Part shown: positions 1 through 5,724 of the stretch, one piece after another | Layout of the letters: each line of letters starts with the position of its first letter | How positions within the stretch are numbered: the stretch's first letter is position 1 | Assembly (NCBI GenBank): GCA_030636885.1 | Contig: DAOVVY010000013.1 | Span: 1-12,153, forward strand | Origin: Candidatus Nanohaloarchaea archaeon | GTDB taxonomy: Archaea > EX4484-52 > GLR71 | Direction of reading: 5' to 3' | DNA: 12,153 bases | Made by a program: the position numbers and the translations under genes | Notes under the pieces: generated by a model | Database searches by the model: none | What the model saw: the letters and a program-made list of their open reading frames with translations, nothing else | Told to the model about the DNA's origin: nothing

Positions 1-1746
1 GATGGTATATTCATTTCCGTTTGTAAATGTATCTGCTGCAAAGGTATAATTGTATACTCCATGAGCAACATAATCGGGTGTTGCTGCCGAAACTATACTT
101 GCGGACACATTATCCCATGCATCGATTGTAATTGTACCTTTACATTCTGCAGGCAGATTACCATCATTATAACTTAGGAAATAATAATGATGTGTTGTTG
201 ATGCATTAAATGTGGGACCTATACTTGTTTTAAATGGTTTTAACATATAGGGCAGACCTCTTGCATTTTCAAAAGTACCAATAAAAAAACTTTGCTGTTC
301 ATCGATTGTCAGATCACCTAAGGTTGCATGGATTGTCAATCTTAAATAGCCTCCATCATAACTTGTTGTATTGAATTGAGTCCCATCATATTGACGTGTT
401 GTAGAATTGTAAGTCATAGATGTCCCAGTCACAAGTGCGGAATTACCATTGATATCAAAAATATCATATGTGACTGTTGCAGTACTGGTCGTATTACTGT
501 CTTGTGCAAATAATAGGACTTTTGGTGTAACATTTCCAGACACATATGCTTGTTCAATATCATCCTCAAATTTTATATACCATACATCATTGTCTGTGAC
601 ATTATGTTCGACAGGTGTTGTATATTCATAATCGTCAGAAATTCTTTGATTGTTGGCTGAGTCATTTGTCAATACTCTAAAATGTAATGTTGTATTGTCG
701 GGAAGATCAAAAACATGTACTTCGTGTTCAAATAACATATTGGCATAATAATAACTTAAATTACCATAATTTGTATCTGCTCCCCATTCAATCTGTGCAT
801 CTCCTGCTTCATCAAGAATCAGTTTAAGTTCAACTGCACTTGAACTATAACTCTCAACATTTACACTCATAATCCAGGGTGCAGTTAGGTCTATTGTCGG
901 AGTTGCAGTTAGGTTTATAGTATTGTTATCTATATTACCTACATTATCAACAACACGAACTCCCACGCGATACTCTGCGTCATTTGTAAGTCCTGTAATG
1001 TCGTACTGACTGGCTGTGATTCCTGTATAGTTTGGTGTGTCCCAGTCAAAAGTTCCTGAACTGTTGTATACATAAACATTATACGTGACTGGCGTACTTT
1101 CAGAATCAGTTCCAGGACTCCAATCTGCCCGTAATGTACCACTGGATTGAAGATCTAAAAGACTTGTAATTCCTGTATCTGTTGACCATGTGGGTGAGGT
1201 ATTGTCATAGTTAACACGAACCCAAATCGCGTCGACATATATTGTTTCTATATCATCTGCATTTGTACGTGTATCATAATTGAAACGTACAGATAAATTT
1301 GAGACATTATCCCAGCTAGCAATACTTGACGCATCAAAAGATTGTGTTGTAAGTGATGCTGGTGCAGTTGTAAATGTTGAAGATACAAGCCAGGTACCAT
1401 TACCTATGTCATATTCAATAGAATAAATATCATTATCGAAACCAGTGCCGTACCAATGAACATAAATTTGAGCTGATTTAAAATAATCTGGTTGACCTGT
1501 TATATTGAAATTGCTGACATTCAAATAATCTCCAGTATCTGTGTCCCCACCTAAAGAATTGTTACCCTCGGGAAGTCCAGTTGCATTTGTAACATCAGAC
1601 CATTGTGCAGTACCAAAAGCTGAAGAACCAGTTATATTTACATACGTTGCAAAAATATTTACAGGAAAAACAACACATATAACTAAAATTATAATAGATA
1701 AAACTAAAGGCATTGCTTTACATCTATTATGGCTCATCTTATGCAC
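1..1746 (-). CDS. Large secreted glycosylated surface protein with fibronectin-III-like domains (partial, N-terminal 582 residues)
   Basis: Open reading frame running off the left edge, so the C-terminus is missing. I start it at GTG 1746 because a perfect GGAGGT lies 8 nt upstream; the ATG three codons later (1737) would sit 17 nt from it. Residues 1-33 form a signal peptide or anchor (hydrophobic LVLSIIILVICVVFPV). Residues about 34-180 are an all-beta module ending in VDAIWVRVNYD. Residues about 183-283 look like a fibronectin-III domain (RADWSPGTD, YNVYVYNSS, YDITGLTNDAEYRVGVRVVD). About 288-376 is a second FN3-like unit (GDAQIEWGAD, then DLPDNTTLHFRV), and further beta repeats follow. 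I count about 24 N-X-S/T sequons, as in archaeal S-layer or cell-surface glycoproteins, and only three Cys. There is no catalytic signature, CXXCH or visible anchor. It is divergent from the ferric-reductase-like gene. The exact role is unknown; structural or adhesive is likely. Confidence 0.8.
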   Translation of the reverse strand, partial: MHKMSHNRCKAMPLVLSIIILVICVVFPVNIFATYVNITGSSAFGTAQWSDVTNATGLPEGNNSLGGDTDTGDYLNVSNFNITGQPDYFKSAQIYVHWYGTGFDNDIYSIEYDIGNGTWLVSSTFTTAPASLTTQSFDASSIASWDNVSNLSVRFNYDTRTNADDIETIYVDAIWVRVNYDNTSPTWSTDTGITSLLDLQSSGTLRADWSPGTDSESTPVTYNVYVYNSSGTFDWDTPNYTGITASQYDITGLTNDAEYRVGVRVVDNVGNIDNNTINLTATPTIDLTAPWIMSVNVESYSSSAVELKLILDEAGDAQIEWGADTNYGNLSYYYANMLFEHEVHVFDLPDNTTLHFRVLTNDSANNQRISDDYEYTTPVEHNVTDNDVWYIKFEDDIEQAYVSGNVTPKVLLFAQDSNTTSTATVTYDIFDINGNSALVTGTSMTYNSTTRQYDGTQFNTTSYDGGYLRLTIHATLGDLTIDEQQSFFIGTFENARGLPYMLKPFKTSIGPTFNASTTHHYYFLSYNDGNLPAECKGTITIDAWDNVSASIVSAATPDYVAHGVYNYTFAADTFTNGNEYTI

Positions 1747-1754
1747 CTGTTTAG

Positions 1755-1760
1755 ACCTCC
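1755..1760 (-). promoter_or_regulatory. Shine-Dalgarno site that sets the GTG start of the left-edge surface protein
   Basis: GGAGGT on the minus strand, 8 nt before GTG 1746. It supports the GTG over the in-frame ATG at 1737. Confidence 0.6.
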
Positions 1761-1830
1761 AAAAATAAATATTATTTAAATTACAATAAACTTTATTATT
1801 ACATATTTTAGAGACATTGATATAGTTAAT

Positions 1831-1843
1831 GTTATATATATTG
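1831..1843 (-). promoter_or_regulatory. Possible archaeal TATA box for the left-edge surface protein
   Basis: The minus strand reads CAATATATATAAC. With the usual spacing of about 26 nt, transcription would begin near 1810, giving a leader of about 64 nt that includes the GGAGGT. The whole 243-nt divergent gap (1747-1989) is very AT-rich, so other TATA-like strings there (for example around 1775) cannot be excluded. Confidence 0.35.
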
Positions 1844-1932
1844 TAAATATTAGATTATATATATTAATGGTTTTTAAAAAGAAAAAAGTATAATGCATTT
1901 AGTTGGTTTAAAAAATAATTTTGATAGGTAGA

Positions 1933-1940
1933 CTTTATAT
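1933..1940 (+). promoter_or_regulatory. Probable archaeal TATA box for the ferric-reductase-like gene
   Basis: CTTTATAT on the plus strand, centred about 53 nt before ATG 1990. This predicts a start site near 1963 and a leader of about 27 nt. The leader ends in AAGGGATAATTT, a weak SD-like sequence. Confidence 0.45.
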
Positions 1941-1989
1941 CAACTGAAGTATATTGATTGAAAAATAACAAGTTTATAAGGGATAATTT

Positions 1990-3270
1990 ATGCATAGAAT
2001 GCCTAAAAACTTAAAGAATCCACAAAATATAGTTTACTTAATACTATCTATATTTCTGTTAGCTTTTATGATCAAATCTGCAGAAACGAAATATATATGG
2101 TATCTGACCAGAATCTCTGCAATAATTGCACTGGTATCTGCATTTTATGTGAGTACTTTACCTTTAATTTGTCCATTTTCATCAAAAATTAAAAAAATAT
2201 CTAACAAGTCTCATAAGATTGCATCACTCATCTTTATCCTCTTCTCAATACTTCATATATTGTCTATCCTTATCGATAAGTTTAAGTGGGGGGTTGTAAT
2301 AGATATCAAAAAAATCTTATTTATCTATAATGATAATCCAATATCAACTGCAATCTCTTTGGGCGTCTTATGTATGTACTTATTGATTTTTGTGTCTTTA
2401 AGTGGCATATTCTCAAAATATATTTGCAAAAGATATAATAATTTTGTCTGGCGATGCACACATAAAGTGGGTAGTATTATATACCTCATAGCCTATATGC
2501 ATGCAGTCTGGATTGGTTATGATTTTGAAAACGAGATAATATTTGCATTTTTCAGCATACTTTTTGTAATTAATATTGTTTTTATAGTTGTGAACCTTAT
2601 CTTCATATCACTGCCTATTTTTGAAAAAAATAAAATTGAAACTAAAACAAAAAATAAACATACAAAACAGATAAAAAATAAGCGCAACAAAAATAGTAAT
2701 AACAAAAAAAATAGTGCTGTAAAAAGATTAAGTCTGATGATTTTATTCTCAACATTATTACCTCTTACAATCACAGGGATTATAATTTCAGGACATGAAA
2801 ACAACTTAATTGAAAACATAGATGCTAAATATCAAACTTTAAAGACTTTTGACAAACCTGAACAAGGGATTATCTCCTCATCGGACAATAATCTATTTTT
2901 TACAGATTCTGAAATTGAACTGCTCACAGAAATTAATATTGATGAGGATGATGCACTCTTAATTGGACAGAAAGTATTGTCTGAATGCACACTTAAAAAT
3001 CCTAGAATGTTTGAGACACATCCTTATTATAGATATCTTTTAGATTGTGACAGTAATATAATTAGTATACTTTACAAAGACACACCTGATATGGACATTA
3101 AGGCTGTAATCATAGGTGGTGTTGAACTTAAGTGGATTAATGATAGAATACCCTATTACAACCTATATCTTAAAGAGACAGACCCTCTTGTGGGTGAGAT
3201 AAAGATCATGGCAATGGATGGAAAACCATTAACTCTTAAAGTGGAACATACATTAATTAATCAAATTTAA
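1990..3270 (+). CDS. Ferric-reductase-like transmembrane di-heme protein with C-terminal extracytoplasmic domain
   Basis: A 426-residue membrane protein. Six helices lie at about 14-31, 34-62, 76-95, 119-142, 159-176 and 182-210. Helices 3 and 5 carry paired histidines H75-x13-H89 and H158-x12-H171, the spacing that binds two b hemes in the ferric reductase / NOX / STEAP transmembrane family, so transmembrane electron transfer is the likely role. A Lys/Asn-rich segment (212-246) follows, then a seventh helix (about 248-267) and a soluble domain of about 160 residues. By the positive-inside rule the Lys-rich linker is cytoplasmic and the tail is outside. The tail has two cysteines (C333, C353) that could form a disulfide. 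There is no FAD or NAD(P)H-binding module, so the electron donor must be separate (a quinol or a partner protein). I do not recognise the tail domain. The stop overlaps the convergent ccmE stop by 4 nt. Start: ATG 1990 behind a TATA box and a weak SD. The family call is fairly secure; the substrate is unknown. Confidence 0.75.
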   Translation: MHRMPKNLKNPQNIVYLILSIFLLAFMIKSAETKYIWYLTRISAIIALVSAFYVSTLPLICPFSSKIKKISNKSHKIASLIFILFSILHILSILIDKFKWGVVIDIKKILFIYNDNPISTAISLGVLCMYLLIFVSLSGIFSKYICKRYNNFVWRCTHKVGSIIYLIAYMHAVWIGYDFENEIIFAFFSILFVINIVFIVVNLIFISLPIFEKNKIETKTKNKHTKQIKNKRNKNSNNKKNSAVKRLSLMILFSTLLPLTITGIIISGHENNLIENIDAKYQTLKTFDKPEQGIISSSDNNLFFTDSEIELLTEINIDEDDALLIGQKVLSECTLKNPRMFETHPYYRYLLDCDSNIISILYKDTPDMDIKAVIIGGVELKWINDRIPYYNLYLKETDPLVGEIKIMAMDGKPLTLKVEHTLINQI

Positions 3271-3656
3271 TTCGCAGTATACATTTTATCTTTTTCTTTT
3301 GAGGGGCATTTTGTATCTAACTTAACTCCATACAAGATATCATTTGACATTTTTCCCGATACGACAACAATCTCATTTTCAGGCACATCAAGACCGATAG
3401 TATTGTAAATGACATGTATCTCGTCAACAGCATTTGTAATTATAAACTCAGTTGTCCTATTCTCAAGAGATTCATACAAACTATCTTCTTTCACTCTTGC
3501 CATGACACGGACAAAAGTGTCATTATATACATCTATATTATCGGTTATCTCAGAGACTTCTATGTAAGGTGAGATCGAGCTTTTATCAAACACGAATGTT
3601 AGTATCATAAGTACAATAACTATGCCTGATACCACCAAAACAGTCTTTGATTTCAT
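3267..3656 (-). CDS. ccmE: Cytochrome c maturation heme chaperone CcmE (archaeal Cys-type variant)
   Basis: A 129-residue protein with an N-terminal membrane anchor (about 5-23) and an extracytoplasmic OB-fold domain (about 30-115), including the conserved-looking stretch EIVVVSGKM. CcmE carries heme from CcmC to CcmF. In classical bacterial CcmE the heme-binding motif is HxxxY. Archaeal and some sulfate-reducer versions have CxxxY, typically within a KCPSKY context. Here the motif is K116-C117-P-S-K-E121, so the Cys is kept but the Tyr at +4 is Glu; the nearest Tyr is Y126. It is the last gene of the cluster. ATG 3656 lies inside the ccmC stop (ATGA overlap), indicating translational coupling, and a GAGG sequence sits about 10 nt upstream. 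The TAA overlaps the stop of the convergent ferric-reductase-like gene. The family call rests on the OB-type layout, the CPSK motif and the operon context. Confidence 0.85.
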   Translation of the reverse strand: MKSKTVLVVSGIVIVLMILTFVFDKSSISPYIEVSEITDNIDVYNDTFVRVMARVKEDSLYESLENRTTEFIITNAVDEIHVIYNTIGLDVPENEIVVVSGKMSNDILYGVKLDTKCPSKEKDKMYTAN

Positions 3657-4198
3657 TTTGTATTGCCTCTAGTTTTGTGATATATATGTTTAATGTAAAG
3701 TAAATTTAACATTGGAAACATAAACATGAATAATCCAAACAGATAACCATTCACCGGAAATATTATACTACCTACACCTTCAGGATGCAATGTCATATAG
3801 AATTTTGCTGAAACATATGTGAATACAACTGAGATGAATCCTATAATTGATATTGCTGAACTACCTAACTCGCGCGACTTGCCATCTAACACTGAATGCA
3901 AAGACAGATATGCGAAATATATCAAAAGCGTTACAAAAGTTACTGTTTGTTTAGGATCCCAATTCCAATAAGCACCCCATGTAAGTTTTGAAAATTGCAT
4001 ACCTAACAAAACTGCAACAAACAGTGTAACAAATGAGGTCTTGATTGCGATATATGATAATGTGTCATATCGATTTTGTCTCTTGACAAAATAAAATACA
4101 CTAGAGATGAATGCAACCATAAACCCTGCATATGCTGCAAACGCTAAAGGTGGGTGGATAAGAAATAGTCCTTTGTATAATAATGTGTATTCTTCCAT
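3653..4198 (-). CDS. ccmC: Heme exporter / heme-handling protein CcmC (short form)
   Basis: A 181-residue polytopic protein of the CcmC/CcsA heme-handling superfamily. The tryptophan-rich WWD signature is at 74-85 (WGAYWNWDPKQT). It is flanked by H15 in LIHPPLAF and H138 in MTLHPEG, which match the two axial heme-ligand histidines of CcmC. In System I, CcmC displays heme at the outer membrane face and forms the holo-CcmE complex. I count about five hydrophobic segments (10-33, 48-67, 84-102, 112-131, 144-167), against six in typical bacterial CcmC of about 240 residues; the helix before the first His is missing. The frame upstream of ATG 4198 is open to a TAG at 4258-4256 but contains no start codon and is not hydrophobic. 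There is no clear SD, and a 95-nt gap separates it from ccmB, the largest gap in the cluster. The stop overlaps the ccmE start. Confidence 0.88.
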   Translation of the reverse strand: MEEYTLLYKGLFLIHPPLAFAAYAGFMVAFISSVFYFVKRQNRYDTLSYIAIKTSFVTLFVAVLLGMQFSKLTWGAYWNWDPKQTVTFVTLLIYFAYLSLHSVLDGKSRELGSSAISIIGFISVVFTYVSAKFYMTLHPEGVGSIIFPVNGYLFGLFMFMFPMLNLLYIKHIYHKTRGNTK

Positions 4199-4225
4199 AT
4201 AATCATAAGAATATTGATTATGTAT

Positions 4226-4233
4226 GTTTATAA
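4226..4233 (-). promoter_or_regulatory. Possible internal TATA box in the ccmB-ccmC gap
   Basis: The minus strand reads TTATAAAC, centred about 31 nt before the ccmC ATG. Transcription would start within about 5 nt of that codon, giving a nearly leaderless mRNA. The lack of an SD before ccmC and the 95-nt gap agree with this, but the box is a weak match. Confidence 0.25.
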
Positions 4234-4293
4234 TAGTTGTCTTATCTGTGCAAGTCTAACCAACTACCTTCTAATTATTTCCTTCTGTAAACA

Positions 4294-5001
4294 TTAAGAA
4301 TACGGATCCATTATCCTTTCAGAGATATATGCACCTATAAAAAATATTAAAATTGTGTATAATGTGAGAAATAAAAGAGATAAAACATCAAACAGATAAT
4401 TATTAGGTAGTTTGGATAATGTCGATATCGCGCTCAGCAGTATAGGCATTTCAAGAGGTATAAGGATTGATGCAAATAGTATGTCATTTTTTTGTGCTGA
4501 AATCATAACTATTGACACAAATGTACCTATGATTGAAAATGGTATCAGTATAAATGACATAACTAAAAAACAGTTAAGCATCAGATAATCTACAGGTGTA
4601 TTTATAAATAGTGTAAGTGCTGCAAAATATACAATATTGACGATAAAAAGGAAAATAAAGTTTGATATAGTCTTTGTGATGAACAAAATATCTTTTGAAA
4701 ATGGTGCAACTACAAACTGGTTAATTATACCCTGTTCGCGTTCATAAACTAATGTTGATGAAATACGCATAGCGGATGCAATAACAATCGTTGACAAATA
4801 TAAAATTGGTGTTATCTCCAGAACATTCGTAATTTGTGGATTGCTATTGAAAAACAGACCGAATAGAAATGCTAAAATAATTACAAATACAAAAACATTT
4901 GAACTGCCTGCACCTGTTCTTCCAATTAAACGAAAGTCATTTACTATTAAACGTAATATGGGTGGTCGTAGGTTATTTTTTGTATTCTTTTTTTTGTTCA
5001 T
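4294..5001 (-). CDS. ccmB: Heme ABC exporter permease CcmB
   Basis: A 235-residue membrane protein with about six helices (roughly 34-52, 64-82, 105-130, 138-167, 172-193, 204-227). The N-terminal basic stretch and LIVNDFRLIGRTG match the CcmB N-terminus (R-D-L-R-L...R). The cytoplasmic segment VYEREQGIINQFVVAPFSK (about 85-103) matches the conserved CcmB region in which D/E, G and L/F precede 'SP'. CcmB pairs with CcmA in an ABC complex that, with CcmC, releases holo-CcmE. The start ATG 5001 is preceded by GAGGTGA at a 9-nt spacing. It lies 21 nt downstream of the ccmA stop. The identification is supported by motif, length, topology and position directly after the ATPase gene. Confidence 0.85.
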   Translation of the reverse strand: MNKKKNTKNNLRPPILRLIVNDFRLIGRTGAGSSNVFVFVIILAFLFGLFFNSNPQITNVLEITPILYLSTIVIASAMRISSTLVYEREQGIINQFVVAPFSKDILFITKTISNFIFLFIVNIVYFAALTLFINTPVDYLMLNCFLVMSFILIPFSIIGTFVSIVMISAQKNDILFASILIPLEMPILLSAISTLSKLPNNYLFDVLSLLFLTLYTILIFFIGAYISERIMDPYS

Positions 5002-5010
5002 ATTAACTCT

Positions 5011-5017
5011 TCACCTC
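5011..5017 (-). promoter_or_regulatory. Shine-Dalgarno site of ccmB
   Basis: GAGGTGA on the minus strand, 9 nt before ATG 5001, in the 21-nt ccmA-ccmB gap. Confidence 0.6.
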
Positions 5018-5022
5018 ACACA

Positions 5023-5712
5023 TTATCTATTTTTAGATACATATAGTTCCCGTATTTTGTTTATATTATAAAAATAAAATTGATTTTCATGCAAGAATAT
5101 TGCTTTAGTTACAATATGACGCACATCCTCTATGTTATTTGTTGAAAATATTATTGTCGTCCCTGCCTCTGAATATTCCTTAAATTGTTTTTTAAGATTA
5201 GATATTGTTTTGGCATCAAGACCTTTGAAGGGTTCATCAAGAATAATTAATTTTGGATTTGTAACAAATACTCGGGATATGTCTGCACGTCTTTTAAGAC
5301 CATATGAAAGAGAATCAACAATGAAATCTTTACAATCCGAAATCCCAGACAAGTCCAATGACGCATTTATTGATTCATATTTCTGACTTTTATCAATATT
5401 ATATAGGTCTGCAAAAAAATCAAGATTTTCAGATATTGTCATGCACCCATAAAGTGATGGTGTTTCAAAGAGTACACCTATCTGTTTTCGTGCATCTTGT
5501 ATGGTTTTACTTCCGTTTGACAGATTATATTTAATAGTGCCCGAATCAGGTTTTATACTAGTTGATAACATTTTTAACAGGGTTGTTTTACCACTACCAT
5601 TTGCACCAAGAACTGCAATAATTTCACCTGTGTTTATCTTAAAAGTTATATCTTTAAGATTAAGTGTGTCATATTTTTTTGAGATTTTAGAAACATGAAT
5701 TATATTTTCCAA
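5023..5712 (-). CDS. ccmA: Heme exporter ABC ATPase CcmA
   Basis: A 229-residue ABC ATPase with Walker A GANGSGKT at 36-43, signature LSYGLKR at 135-141, Walker B LIILDEP at 155-161 (catalytic E160) and the D-loop GLD at 164-166. ATP hydrolysis by CcmA(B) is known to drive release of holo-CcmE from CcmC. Two oddities are visible: the signature is LSYG instead of LSGG, and the H-loop reads S190-T191-N192, so the switch histidine is Asn (codon AAT). The start is TTG 5712, supported by GGAGATGAT just upstream. That SD contains the TGA of ccmF, so the two genes are probably translationally coupled. Many ABC ATPases look alike; the CcmA assignment comes from its place between ccmF and ccmB. Confidence 0.88.
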   Translation of the reverse strand: MENIIHVSKISKKYDTLNLKDITFKINTGEIIAVLGANGSGKTTLLKMLSTSIKPDSGTIKYNLSNGSKTIQDARKQIGVLFETPSLYGCMTISENLDFFADLYNIDKSQKYESINASLDLSGISDCKDFIVDSLSYGLKRRADISRVFVTNPKLIILDEPFKGLDAKTISNLKKQFKEYSEAGTTIIFSTNNIEDVRHIVTKAIFLHENQFYFYNINKIRELYVSKNR

Positions 5713-5715
5713 GAT

Positions 5716-5724
5716 ATCATCTCC
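5716..5724 (-). promoter_or_regulatory. Shine-Dalgarno site of ccmA overlapping the ccmF stop
   Basis: GGAGATGAT on the minus strand; its GGAG is 8 nt from TTG 5712. The TGA inside it is the ccmF stop, which argues for the TTG start and for coupled translation. Confidence 0.65.

Noticed and set aside
879..917. Imperfect tandem repeat around GCAGTTAGGT
   Set aside because: Only two short copies encoding similar Leu-Thr-Ala strand ends at a domain boundary; no sign of a regulatory or mobile repeat. No CRISPR, IS or tRNA was seen elsewhere.
939..1142. Open frame on the minus strand inside the left-edge surface gene, and several plus-strand frames at 449-631 and 1541-1768
   Set aside because: They lie wholly within the well-supported secreted protein in another frame and have no recognisable product.
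2517..2819. Minus-strand open frame with Phe/Leu-rich product opposite the Lys-rich linker
   Set aside because: It mirrors the A-rich coding strand of the ferric-reductase-like gene; low-complexity shadow with no SD.
4256..4258. In-frame TAG upstream of ccmC as a pyrrolysine codon extending its N-terminus
   Set aside because: The extension is not hydrophobic, another TAG follows five codons further upstream at 4273-4271, and no start codon is present. The absence of TAG among the 11 stops in the window is too small a sample to argue from.
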